From Aliikangiella sp. G2MR2-5 (GTDB lineage Bacteria; Pseudomonadota; Gammaproteobacteria; Enterobacterales; Kangiellaceae): a DNA stretch of 64,000 nt. Below the pieces are notes generated by a model. That model made no database searches and was not told the DNA's origin. It saw nothing but the letters and a program-made list of their open reading frames with translations. The DNA lies in NCBI RefSeq assembly GCF_015687155.1, contig NZ_JADPQF010000002.1, forward strand, positions 1 through 64,000, written 5' to 3'. A program made the translations under genes and the position numbers. Each line of letters begins with the position of its first letter. Position 1 is the first letter of the stretch. This document shows, piece after piece, positions 8,717-18,200 of the stretch.

Positions 8717-9985
8717 ATGGAATTTCAAGATAAACAAACACGCAATGTTTTGTTAATAGCGACATTGGCTTTCGCCGCAAATTTCTCTGTGTGGACTCTT
8801 TATGCGGTTATGGGAATTAGTATAAAAGAAACCTTATCTCTGAGTTCCACCGAGTTTGGCTTTTTGCTGGCATCGCCAATGTTGACAGGTGCCTTACTTC
8901 GTTTCCCAGTCGGATTTTTGTGTGAAATCTACTCTTGTCGAAAACTCTTTATCTGGCAAATGGTATTAATCATTCCTGCCATCTTAGCTTTACGCTGGGT
9001 AGAAACTTATTGGGGATACATTTTCATCGGACTCATAACCGGCATATCCGGAGTCTCTTTCACCATCGGGATCCGATATATAACCGTCTGGTTTGAATCC
9101 AAACAACAGGGATACGCCATGGGTGTTTTTGGTGCGGGTAATGCTGGCGCCGCAATTACCTTGGCTTTAGCACCGGTAATAATTCGTAGCTGGGGATGGG
9201 AATCAATTGGTTTCTTTTATGCGGCTGGCATGGCGATTATGGTACTCCTTTTTGCTTTTATCGCCCCGGAAGAAACGCCCTATATGCAACAAAGAAGAAA
9301 AACCAAACTGGCTTTTCATCTTGCCCCCCTTAAGGAAGTTCATGTATGGCGATATGGCCTCTATTACTATTTTGTGTTTGGGAGCTTTCTTGCGCTACTT
9401 CTCTGGTTACCAGAGTACTATATGCGTGTCTACGAACTCGATCTGAAAACAGCGATGCTATTGACTCTGTTATTTGTGACATCCTCGTCAATGGTCAGGG
9501 CACTTGGAGGCTGGTTCTCTGATCGTTACGGCGGCCGCGCAGTCAACTGGAGTGTATTCTGGGTTTGTCTGGTTTGTCTCTTTTTCTTGAGTTACCCACC
9601 GACTACCATGATCATTCACGGAGTAGAGAAAGATGTAAAATTTTTCATTAATATCAACGTTTGGGTATTCACCTTACTAATCTTTATAATCGGAATCGGG
9701 CAAGGGTTCGGAAGAGCCAGTGTATACAAGGTCATACAGGAACACTACCCTGAACATATGGGCAGTGTCGGCGGAACTGTCGCGACCATAGGAGCTATGG
9801 GAGGATTTACTCTGCCAGTATTTTTCGGTGTAGCAATTGACTTATTTGGAATACACACAGCCTGTTTTATGATTCTTTACGGCATATTGGCCACCTGCAT
9901 GGCGGTCATGTATTTCTCCCTGAAAGCAGAACAGCACAAGAAATTACTTAGAGATGCCATCGCAAACAACTTTCTCGAAAAATAG
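8717..9985 (+). CDS. Second NNP-family MFS transporter
   Basis: A 422-residue major-facilitator protein with about 12 membrane helices. NNP-type features include GALLRFPVGFLCE, GVSFTIGIRYITVWF, GVFGAGNAGAAITLALAP and MVRALGGWFSDRYGGR. The two positive residues expected to bind nitrate or nitrite (Arg in LLRFPVG and in VRALGG) are present. It is divergent from narK and convergent with a small secreted-protein gene. Nitrite export or nitrate uptake are both possible. It is clearly a different subfamily from the 491- and 534-residue paralogues in this window. Confidence 0.82.
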   Translation: MEFQDKQTRNVLLIATLAFAANFSVWTLYAVMGISIKETLSLSSTEFGFLLASPMLTGALLRFPVGFLCEIYSCRKLFIWQMVLIIPAILALRWVETYWGYIFIGLITGISGVSFTIGIRYITVWFESKQQGYAMGVFGAGNAGAAITLALAPVIIRSWGWESIGFFYAAGMAIMVLLFAFIAPEETPYMQQRRKTKLAFHLAPLKEVHVWRYGLYYYFVFGSFLALLLWLPEYYMRVYELDLKTAMLLTLLFVTSSSMVRALGGWFSDRYGGRAVNWSVFWVCLVCLFFLSYPPTTMIIHGVEKDVKFFININVWVFTLLIFIIGIGQGFGRASVYKVIQEHYPEHMGSVGGTVATIGAMGGFTLPVFFGVAIDLFGIHTACFMILYGILATCMAVMYFSLKAEQHKKLLRDAIANNFLEK

Positions 9986-10035
9986 TCGCTTATCGATGGC
10001 AACAGCACTTATTATGAGAACTCCTGCAGTAGCGT

Positions 10036-10437
10036 TTAGTAACATCTGAACGCCGCCATAAACTTACCGAAGTCTGGATTGATATCTGCTTCTGAGTGAA
10101 TATGAGCGACAATTTTTCCTTCTGCACTTACGGCGCTCCAGGACAATATTGCCGACGTATCTTCGATAGCCTGACCGCTGAGCAGGCAATATTTAACACC
10201 TTTAGGAAACGCTATCTCACAACCAGCGGACCACGAAATAGTCTTGTCATCATGCTTTCTCCAACTCTTACCGTCTACCTTTGTCTTGCCATTGGCAGAA
10301 TGAAGCTCACAGACCTGTGCTTTTTCAAAAGTAAGCTCAATACTCGCTGAGAATTCATTTTTTCCTGCAATTGCCGAATTAGCAGCTAGAAGTCCACACA
10401 CAGCAACGATTTTTATCGTGAATTTATTTAACCCCAT
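10036..10437 (-). CDS. Small secreted protein of unknown function
   Basis: I do not recognise this family. The product has a Sec signal peptide (about residues 1-25, ending NSAIA-GK) and a mature part of about 108 residues with four Cys that could form two disulfides. It is rich in short beta-like segments. The start is ATG 10437, because GGGAGG lies 9 nt upstream (10447-10452); a longer reading from TTG 10458 would place that ribosome site inside the gene. It lies 135 nt downstream of narL in the same direction and might be co-transcribed with narXL. Confidence 0.75.
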   Translation of the reverse strand: MGLNKFTIKIVAVCGLLAANSAIAGKNEFSASIELTFEKAQVCELHSANGKTKVDGKSWRKHDDKTISWSAGCEIAFPKGVKYCLLSGQAIEDTSAILSWSAVSAEGKIVAHIHSEADINPDFGKFMAAFRCY

Positions 10438-10572
10438 AATAAAAAACCTCCCAATCAATTAGCGATCCAAATAAGGACAACTGGTATAACCAGCTACCCC
10501 ATTCAGTCTAGTTAGGAGATTCAGATTTCGCCAATATTCTGCTTAAAATCTTCCAGGGTAATTCTCAAAATA

Positions 10573-11199
10573 TTATATTTTTTGCTCTACTGCCCACACG
10601 GCGGCTTCTACGCGAGTTTTAAACCCTAGCTTTTTTAGCAAATTTTTCACATGAACTTTTACAGTTCCCTCAGTGATTCCCAGTTTATTAGCGATGACCT
10701 TATTACTACCCCCCGCCGCAATTTGTTTCAGGATCTCTATTTCTCGCTGGGTCAACTTGTCCATCGGGTTAACCTGATTTTTAGATTGTAATGAGCGAGC
10801 TAAAAGCTGAGTTAAAGGTCCGCTAAGAACCAGCTCTCCCTGCAAAGAGCGGTTGATTTTCTCAATCAGTTCTTCGGGTTCCGAATCTTTCAGCAAATAA
10901 CCATCAGCACCAAATTTGAGAGCCTGCAACACATCGGCATCACTGTCAGATACGCTGAAAATAACGACTTTGGCACTAATGTCTGCTCTTTTTAAAGCGT
11001 TGAGGGTATCGATACCACTCATTCCTTTCATATTCAGATCGAGTAGTACCAAATCGGGTTTAAGCTCCACGGCAAGTTTTACCGCTTCTTCGCCAGAGTT
11101 AGCCTCGGCAACTACATCAAGGTTGTCTTCGAGTGAAATTAGTTGTGCAACTCCTTTTCGGAGCATTGGATGATCATCGACTAAAATAATTTTCGACAT
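10573..11199 (-). CDS. narL: NarL-family nitrate/nitrite response regulator
   Basis: A 208-residue DNA-binding response regulator. The receiver domain (1-120) has the acidic pocket VDDH and phosphoacceptor D54 in LVLLDLNMKG. The C-terminal LuxR/NarL helix-turn-helix (about 145-205) is complete (LTQREIEILKQIAAGGSNK, then GITEGTVKVHVKNLLKKL). It follows narX by 34 nt and is the probable binder of the heptamer repeats at 235-250 and 8606-8621. Being the only NarL-type gene here, it may do the jobs of both NarL and NarP. Confidence 0.93.
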   Translation of the reverse strand: MSKIILVDDHPMLRKGVAQLISLEDNLDVVAEANSGEEAVKLAVELKPDLVLLDLNMKGMSGIDTLNALKRADISAKVVIFSVSDSDADVLQALKFGADGYLLKDSEPEELIEKINRSLQGELVLSGPLTQLLARSLQSKNQVNPMDKLTQREIEILKQIAAGGSNKVIANKLGITEGTVKVHVKNLLKKLGFKTRVEAAVWAVEQKI

Positions 11200-11233
11200 A
11201 TAGTTCTGTTTCTCTAAATTTCATTTGTTTTAG

Positions 11234-13024
11234 TTAGCTTGACGGCTCAACTTTAAACTCCACCTGCACTAAAGTTCCTTCAGGTTCGCGCTTTTTAATT
11301 TCGATTAATGCGTCGAGCGACTTAGCCCGCTCTTCCATGATGCCAAGTCCAAGGTGCCCTTGTCCACCAGAAGAGATATCAATTCCCTTACCGTCATCCC
11401 ATATTTTTACGCAAACGACGTCATCCTTATGAGTTAGTAACACGCCTGCTTCAGACGCCCTGGCATGGCGTTGAACATTCGATAGTGCTTCCCTGACAAT
11501 TTGCAGAACATGGACTTCCTGATTTGCAGATAAAACATTATTCGGTAAATGGAATTTCAAATTCACCGGATGGTGGCACTTTGCACTAAATTCGGCCACG
11601 GTACCCTGTAATGCGTTTTCAATAGAAGGGTCGTCAAGCTTGAGTCTAAAAGTCGTTAATAGTTCTCTTAGCTGACTATAGGCATTATTCAATCCTTGCC
11701 TGATATCTTCAATAGTTTCACTAACCTGTTCAGCTCCTGCGTCTTTTTCTACCTTGCGTGTAAGCAAACTCAACTGAACCTTCAGATAGGACAATGATTG
11801 TGCCAAAGAGTCATGTAATTCTCTGGCAATAACGGCCCTTTCTTCCGCTAATATCAGCCGATTTTCAGCATTCCGTCTTTGATCAAGTTCTATTGCTGTA
11901 GCAAGCAAATCGGCCATTGCCTGAATAAGCTGGGTCTGCCAGTGCTCTGGTGTTTCGTCCTGCGGTAGTTGCCATACCAAAGCGCCAAAAAGCTGCGCCT
12001 CTTTCTCAAGCTTGAAAGTTACCTTCCTGAACGACACATGGGATGAGCCAACAGGGTCAATTTTTTCCAATCGACTATGAGGTGACGAAATCCGATCTTC
12101 ATCTATAAATTCCTCCATCGATTCTGCATGTATAATCGACAAGCTTCCCTGCCCTAACATCGACTCTAATTCTTCCACAATCTTCTTTTCCGATTGAGCA
12201 AGATCTCTGGTCGTTAATTTTCGTGCCGCTCGGTAAAGTAACTCTAACGAACGATTGCTCTGAATGAGCTCTCGAGTTTTCTGTGCGACTCGTTTCTCAT
12301 AGTCCTGATATTTTAGCTTAAGTTCCTGAGACATCTGGTTGATTGTACTCGCCAAAACGCCCAGCTCATCAGTCCCTTCGTAATCTGCCTTTAGTTCGAA
12401 ATCTCCCTTACCTGCACGTTTAGCAACTTCCACTATCTGTTTCAAAGGAATCACAATAACCTTATGCAAACGAAACAACACAACAACAGACACTAACAAA
12501 ACCAGGAAGAGACTGAGCCCCTGAATAAGTCTTAGCAACGCCAATTTTTTTTCCGACTCTCGTTGCAGCAGAGTTACCAACCCATCAATAACCGAAACAA
12601 AATTTTCAAATGCTTCGATATCCCAGCCGTCCGGCGCTTTCTTAAATTCATCCCAGAGCACTTCTATTTTTTCGAACTGCTCTTTGACTTCAGGCACGTC
12701 GCGAGTGTTTGCTACTCCGCCAGCAAAAACCTTTCCAAGTCGATGGTCAAACTCCAGAATTTCTTTTTCCAACAAAGACTTTCCGTTGCTCCCATTAAGA
12801 AGCACCGCGCGAGAAACTTTAAGTGCCTGCATGCGACATGCTCCCGCGTGGTTTATCTGCCCGGCATCACCACTCAAGCTTTCTGAAACTAACATGGATG
12901 AAATCATACTCAATAAGCTCAGAAAAATTACAACGCCCATTACCTGGCCAGCGCGAGCTACTATCGAAGAGCTTCTATTCAATCCGCTGTCTATTTTGGC
13001 TATTTTTCTGGGTTTTATCGGCAT
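11234..13024 (-). CDS. narX: NarX-type nitrate/nitrite sensor histidine kinase
   Basis: Membrane sensor kinase that phosphorylates NarL in response to periplasmic nitrate. Order: first membrane helix, then the nitrate-binding P-box (about residues 52-69, GDAGQINHAGACRMQAL, with the key Arg), a helical periplasmic domain, a second helix near 170-190, HAMP (about 195-245), a signalling linker, the HPK7 phosphoacceptor His in ARELHDSLAQ (about H404), and an HATPase domain with DDGKGI and GLGIMEERA. The P-box has Ala-Cys where E. coli NarX has Ser-Leu. ATG 13024 is preferred to an in-frame TTG at 13060. It forms an operon with narL. Confidence 0.92.
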   Translation of the reverse strand: MPIKPRKIAKIDSGLNRSSSIVARAGQVMGVVIFLSLLSMISSMLVSESLSGDAGQINHAGACRMQALKVSRAVLLNGSNGKSLLEKEILEFDHRLGKVFAGGVANTRDVPEVKEQFEKIEVLWDEFKKAPDGWDIEAFENFVSVIDGLVTLLQRESEKKLALLRLIQGLSLFLVLLVSVVVLFRLHKVIVIPLKQIVEVAKRAGKGDFELKADYEGTDELGVLASTINQMSQELKLKYQDYEKRVAQKTRELIQSNRSLELLYRAARKLTTRDLAQSEKKIVEELESMLGQGSLSIIHAESMEEFIDEDRISSPHSRLEKIDPVGSSHVSFRKVTFKLEKEAQLFGALVWQLPQDETPEHWQTQLIQAMADLLATAIELDQRRNAENRLILAEERAVIARELHDSLAQSLSYLKVQLSLLTRKVEKDAGAEQVSETIEDIRQGLNNAYSQLRELLTTFRLKLDDPSIENALQGTVAEFSAKCHHPVNLKFHLPNNVLSANQEVHVLQIVREALSNVQRHARASEAGVLLTHKDDVVCVKIWDDGKGIDISSGGQGHLGLGIMEERAKSLDALIEIKKREPEGTLVQVEFKVEPSS

Positions 13025-13060
13025 AAAAAAATCTATAGTAAACTTAATCTTACAGTTCAA

Positions 13061-13570
13061 GGCATTTTAAAATTCAAGTGAACTTTTTTACTTCAAACAG
13101 AAAAACTGTAACACATTCACCACCAGAACCACCTAACCTTTTTCAGCTTTTCCGTTTTGCACTCTTTTTGGATAGACCCTGGTCTCACTTGGAAGCAGGT
13201 TTCAGTCCGCTAGCAACACACTCTACCTCTAAATAGTTGGCTCAACAAAAATCTCGTTTTAAAAAGTAGGTCTACAAAAATAACCTATTAAATTACAAGT
13301 ACTTAACCAAAAGCCTCTAGTATCACTTTGGTGGTAGTTTCAAATTACCCCCGATTACCACAAAAAATTGAAGGTGATCCAGATCAAGGTTGCTAAACCT
13401 GTGCCTGATACTTTTTGATTGCCGCTTTGGAAAAGACTCTGTTCAGTTCACACCTACATGCGGCCAGCGGGAAAAAATTTTACGGTGCTTATTAGTCGGC
13501 AATTTGAATCAGAAATTAGCAGAATCAAAGTACCTTTTGCATAACTAACCTTAGTGTTTTGGAGTATTAA
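13061..13570. promoter_or_regulatory. Divergent control region between narXL and narK-narGHJI
   Basis: About 510 nt without a gene. It holds an FNR-like box (13374-13387), a perfect single NarL heptamer TACCTCT (13224-13230) and several imperfect heptamers near 13346-13360. In E. coli narG is activated by promoter-proximal FNR plus far-upstream NarL sites, and this layout is similar. The last 180 nt before the plus-strand transporter would hold the promoter and leader. I found no convincing small gene. Confidence 0.5.
13374..13387 (+). promoter_or_regulatory. FNR-like box upstream of narK-narGHJI
   Basis: GTGATccagATCAA matches the FNR consensus except for its first base. It is centred about 190 nt before the transporter start. 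The perfect right half-site and single mismatch make it the best anaerobic-control candidate in this long intergenic region. Confidence 0.55.
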
Positions 13571-15175
13571 ATGTCAGATATCAAGCAGTGGGACGTTGAA
13601 GATCCCAAGTTTTGGGAGTCTGAAGGCAAAAAGATTGCGAATCGTAATCTCTGGATCTCTATCCCCAGCCTTTTATGTGGCTTCGCAGTTTGGCTTTACT
13701 GGGGGATTATTACGATTCAAATGTTGAATCTGGGATTTCCTTTTGCAAAAAGCGAGCTATTCACATTAATGGCTGTTGCAGGTCTTACTGGTGCAACACT
13801 TCGAATTCCGAGCAGCTTTTTTATTCGTCTTGCCGGTGGTCGTAATACCATAGTCTTCACTACCGCACTCTTAATGATCCCGGCAATCGGAACCGGTATC
13901 GCATTGCAGGATAAAAACACGCCTCTATGGGTATTCCAGATTCTGGCACTACTTTCCGGCTTCGGTGGTGGTAACTTCGCATCATCAATGTCTAACATCA
14001 GCTTCTTCTTTCCAAAGAAGCAGCAAGGTCTTGCTCTTGGACTAAATGCTGGATTAGGTAACTTTGGTGTTACCACCATGCAAATTCTAGTTCCACTTGT
14101 CATGACTTTCGGCCTGTTCGGTGGAGAGCCAATGGAACTGGTTAATACTTCTGGAACTTTGATTGGAAAGATTCCAGCTGGATCTGATGCCTGGATTCAT
14201 AACGCAGGTTTCGTCTGGTTGTTGTTCCTTGTTCCTCTGGCACTAGTCGGATGGTGGGGAATGAACAATATCAAAGCCCCGCACGTTACTCCAGATCTAC
14301 CAAACCCAGTTAGCTCATTTTCTATTATCACTGGCATGCTTTTAATCGGCTTCCTGACAGCTATCTTTGGTCTCTGGTTAATGCTTCCAGAAAAGGTCGG
14401 CGGCTCTGGTTTTGGCATCAGTAAGTGGATAGTACTTCCCATAGTTATCGCTTTAACCGTCTTTTTATTAAAACTTTTACCCGGTCAAATCAAAGAAAAC
14501 CTGACTCGTCAGTACAAAATTTTTGATAACAAACACACCTGGGTTATGAGTGTAATTTATACCATGACTTTCGGTTCATTCATCGGTTTTGCCGCAGCGT
14601 TTGGTCTGTCAATCAAAGTTATCTTCGGATTCCAGCACATCATGGTTGATGGTGTAATGAATCACGATACAGCTAACCCGAACGGTCCAAGCGCTTTGAT
14701 GTATGCCTGGATGGGTCCTTTCATCGGCGCGTTAATTCGTCCTGTCGGTGGCTGGATTTCCGATAAAGTGGGCGGCGCATTAGTGACTCAAATCTGTGCA
14801 GTTACCATGGTAGGTAGCGCAATCGGTGTCGCCTACTACATGCAAGCGGCATACGCTTCAGCTACACCAGAAGAGTTTTTCATTCCATTCTTGCTTCTAT
14901 TCTTAGTGCTATTTGCTGCCACCGGTATTGGTAACGGCTCAACATTCCGCACTATTTCAATGGTATTTAACAAAGAGCAAGCAGGACCAGTTTTAGGTTG
15001 GACATCAGCGGTTGCTGCATACGGCGCATTCATCATTCCTAAAGTTCTAGGTGAGCAGATAAAAGCCACCACCCCTGAGAATGCATTATACGGATTCGCA
15101 ATCTTCTACGCTGTATGCATTGTTATTAACTGGTGGTTCTACCTAAGAAAAGGGGCCGAGTTCAAAAACCCGTAA
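13571..15175 (+). CDS. narK: NarK-type nitrate/nitrite antiporter of the nar operon
   Basis: NNP-family transporter of 534 residues with about 12 helices, placed directly before narG as in many nar operons. It probably exchanges nitrate for nitrite during respiration. Family-like stretches are GLTGATLRIPSSF (helix 2 Arg), GLNAGLGNFGVTTMQILVP (nitrate signature) and ALIRPVGGWISDKVGG (helix 8 Arg). A longer cytoplasmic N-terminus (DIKQWDVEDPKFWE) distinguishes the NarK2-like group. It is separated from narG by 122 nt containing two hairpins. Confidence 0.93.
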   Translation: MSDIKQWDVEDPKFWESEGKKIANRNLWISIPSLLCGFAVWLYWGIITIQMLNLGFPFAKSELFTLMAVAGLTGATLRIPSSFFIRLAGGRNTIVFTTALLMIPAIGTGIALQDKNTPLWVFQILALLSGFGGGNFASSMSNISFFFPKKQQGLALGLNAGLGNFGVTTMQILVPLVMTFGLFGGEPMELVNTSGTLIGKIPAGSDAWIHNAGFVWLLFLVPLALVGWWGMNNIKAPHVTPDLPNPVSSFSIITGMLLIGFLTAIFGLWLMLPEKVGGSGFGISKWIVLPIVIALTVFLLKLLPGQIKENLTRQYKIFDNKHTWVMSVIYTMTFGSFIGFAAAFGLSIKVIFGFQHIMVDGVMNHDTANPNGPSALMYAWMGPFIGALIRPVGGWISDKVGGALVTQICAVTMVGSAIGVAYYMQAAYASATPEEFFIPFLLLFLVLFAATGIGNGSTFRTISMVFNKEQAGPVLGWTSAVAAYGAFIIPKVLGEQIKATTPENALYGFAIFYAVCIVINWWFYLRKGAEFKNP

Positions 15176-15192
15176 ACGGTTTTCAGGCTCCA

Positions 15193-15221
15193 GCAATAGG
15201 TGGCATAGCGCCACCTGTTGC
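15193..15221 (+). other. Strong hairpin between narK and narG
   Basis: GCAATAGGTGGC (15193-15204) pairs with GCCACCTGTTGC (15210-15221) over 12 bp with one G-T wobble and a 5-nt loop. It is followed by AATTTAAATG and not by a clean U-tract. It could be a weak or leaky terminator, or a 3'-end stabiliser, that separates transporter from reductase expression. Confidence 0.6.
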
Positions 15222-15254
15222 AATTTAAATGAAAGAGAGAGAATTTTATTAAGG

Positions 15255-15275
15255 TAATCGCAACTAGAGCGATTA
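15255..15275 (+). other. Second hairpin in the narG leader
   Basis: TAATCGC (15255-15261) pairs perfectly with GCGATTA (15269-15275) around the loop aactaga. It ends about 9 nt before the narG ribosome site. Together with the larger hairpin upstream it makes the narK-narG spacer unusually structured. Confidence 0.45.
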
Positions 15276-15297
15276 TAGGTCAACGGAGAAACAAAAG

Positions 15298-18200
15298 ATG
15301 AGTCAATTTCTGGATCGCTTACAGTTTTTTAAGAAAAAAACTGGCGAGTTCGCAGACGGCCATGGTGAAACCACCAATGAAAGTCGCGAATGGGAAAACA
15401 GTTATCGCCAGCGCTGGCAACATGACAAGATAGTCCGCTCAACCCACGGGGTTAACTGTACCGGATCTTGTTCCTGGAAGATTTATGTTAAGAACGGTCT
15501 GGTTACCTGGGAAACCCAACAAACAGATTACCCGCGGACTCGTCCTGATTTGCCCAACCATGAGCCCAGAGGTTGTCCACGTGGGGCAAGCTATTCCTGG
15601 TATTTGTACAGCGCAAACCGTCTGAAGTACCCAAAAGTTCGTAAGCCACTACTAAAACTTTGGCGCGAAGCTCGAGCAACAATGGAACCGGTAAAAGCCT
15701 GGGAATCGATTGTTGAAGATAAAGCAAAAGCCGAATCCTATAAATCCAAACGTGGAATGGGCGGGTTTGTTCGTTCCAGCTGGGATGAAGTCAACGAGAT
15801 CATCGCGGCGGCAAATGTTTATACTACGAAAACTTACGGTCCCGATCGCGTTGTAGGCTTCTCGCCAATCCCGGCGATGTCCATGGTGTCCTATGCAGCA
15901 GGTTCTCGCTATCTTTCTTTGATTGGCGGCGTCTGCATGAGCTTTTATGACTGGTACTGTGACTTGCCTCCTTCTTCTCCACAGATCTGGGGCGAGCAAA
16001 CTGATGTGCCCGAGTCTGCAGATTGGTATAACTCAAACTATATTATCGCCTGGGGCTCAAATGTTCCTCAAACCCGAACTCCAGATGCCCATTTCTTTAC
16101 CGAAGTTAGATACAAAGGCGCAAAAACCGTTTCGATTACTCCTGACTACGCAGAAGTGTCCAAACTGACTGATGAATGGCTGAACCCAAAACAGGGATCT
16201 GACGCAGCATTAGGTATGGCTTTTGGCCATGTTATTTTGCGTGAATTCCATCTGGATAATCCGAGTGAATACTTCACCAATTACGTTCGTCAATACACCG
16301 ACTTTCCGATGCTGGTTGTTTTAGACAAGCACGATGACAACAGTCTGAAATCAACTCGTTTCCTACGAGCGTCCGATCTTGCCGGAAATCTTGGTCAGGA
16401 AAATAATCCTGAATGGAAAACCATTGCTCTTGATGAAACTTCCGGCGAACTGGTTTCTCCGACCGGTTCCATCGGTTATCGTTGGGGTGAAAAAGGTAAA
16501 TGGAATATCGAAGAACGCGAAGGCAAAGACGGTAACGAAACCAGGCTTAAACTTTCATTAATTGGCGAAGATGTTTCTGCGGTTGCTTTCCCTCACTTTG
16601 CCGCTGATGATACGAACAAACACTGGGTGTCGTGCGAACACGATGAAATTCTGGTTCGAAATGTTCCGACCCGTACCGTCAAAAGCGCTAATGGCGAAGA
16701 CCTGGTTGTCGCCACTGTTTATGACTTGATGATGGCAAACTATGGTCTTGACAGAGGTCTTGGCGGCGGCAATGTCGCATCCAGCTACGATGAAGATATT
16801 CCGGGAACTCCAGCATGGCAGGAAAAAATTACTGGAGTCAAACGTGACCGCGTCATCAAGGTGGCACGTGAATTTGCAACCACAGCCGACAAGACACATG
16901 GTAAGGCCATGATCATTGTTGGTGCGGCAATGAACCACTGGTATCACATGGACATGAACTACCGCGGCCTGATCAACATGCTGATGATGTGTGGCTGTGT
17001 CGGTCAATCCGGCGGTGGCTGGGCTCACTATGTCGGCCAGGAAAAATTGCGCCCCCAAACTGGATGGCTACCAATTGCTTTTGGTCTGGACTGGTCTAAA
17101 CCACCACGTCAGATGAACTCGACTTCTTTTTTCTACAACCATTCTTCACAATGGCGTCATGAAAAAGTCAGCATCCACGAAGTTCTTTCACCGCTGGCGA
17201 AAAAAGATGAGTTTTCCGAGCATATGCTCGACTACAACATTAAAGCAGAGCGTATGGGCTGGTTGCCTTCAGCACCACAGCTAAACCGTAACCCGCTACA
17301 AATTACCAAAGATGCAGAAGCGGCAGGCATGGATCCGAAAGATTATGTAGTGCAAGAACTAAAAGCCGGTAACTTGCGTTTTGCGGCAGAAGCTCCAGAT
17401 GCACCGGAAAACTTCCCGCGCAATATGTTCATCTGGCGTTCTAACCTGCTCGGTTCTTCCGGTAAAGGTCATGAATATATGCTCAAGTACTTGCTCGGAA
17501 CCAAAAACGGTGTAATGAATGACGACCTTGGCAAACGCGGCGGATTCAAACCACAGGAAGTCGACTGGGTTGATGAAGGCGCTACCGGTAAACTGGATCT
17601 GGTAACTACACTTGATTTCCGTATGTCTTCAACCTGTATGTACTCTGACATTGTTTTACCAACTGCTTGCTGGTATGAAAAAGACGATTTGAACACTTCA
17701 GACATGCACCCATTTATTCATCCGCTTTCTACTGCGGTTGATCCTGCCTGGGAAGCACGCTCTGACTTTGAAATTTATAAAGGCATTGCCAAAGCTTTCT
17801 CAGAAGTCGCCGAAGGTAATCTGGGCGTTGAAAAAGATCTGGTCACAGTACCTATGCTTCACGACACCCCCGGAGAGTTGGCACAACCTTTTGACGTCAA
17901 AGACTGGAAAAAAGGCGAGTGCGATTTGATCCCTGGTATGACTGCACCAAATATGGTTGTGGTTGAACGTGATTATCCGAACACTTACAAAAAGTTTACT
18001 TCGGTCGGTCCATTGCTTGCAAAAGGCGGTAACGGCGGTAAAGGTATCGCCTGGAATACTGAAGAAGAAGTCAAACTGTTAGGTGACTTAAACCACCGAG
18101 TGCTTGACGAAGGTGTGAGTGAAGGTCAGCCACAAATTGAAACCGCGATTGACGCAGCCGAAGCAATTTTGACGCTGGCTCCTGAAACGAATGGTAACGT

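Noticed and set aside
16558-17058. A 166-codon minus-strand frame inside narG
   Set aside because: Shadow of the well-supported narG coding sequence on the opposite strand.
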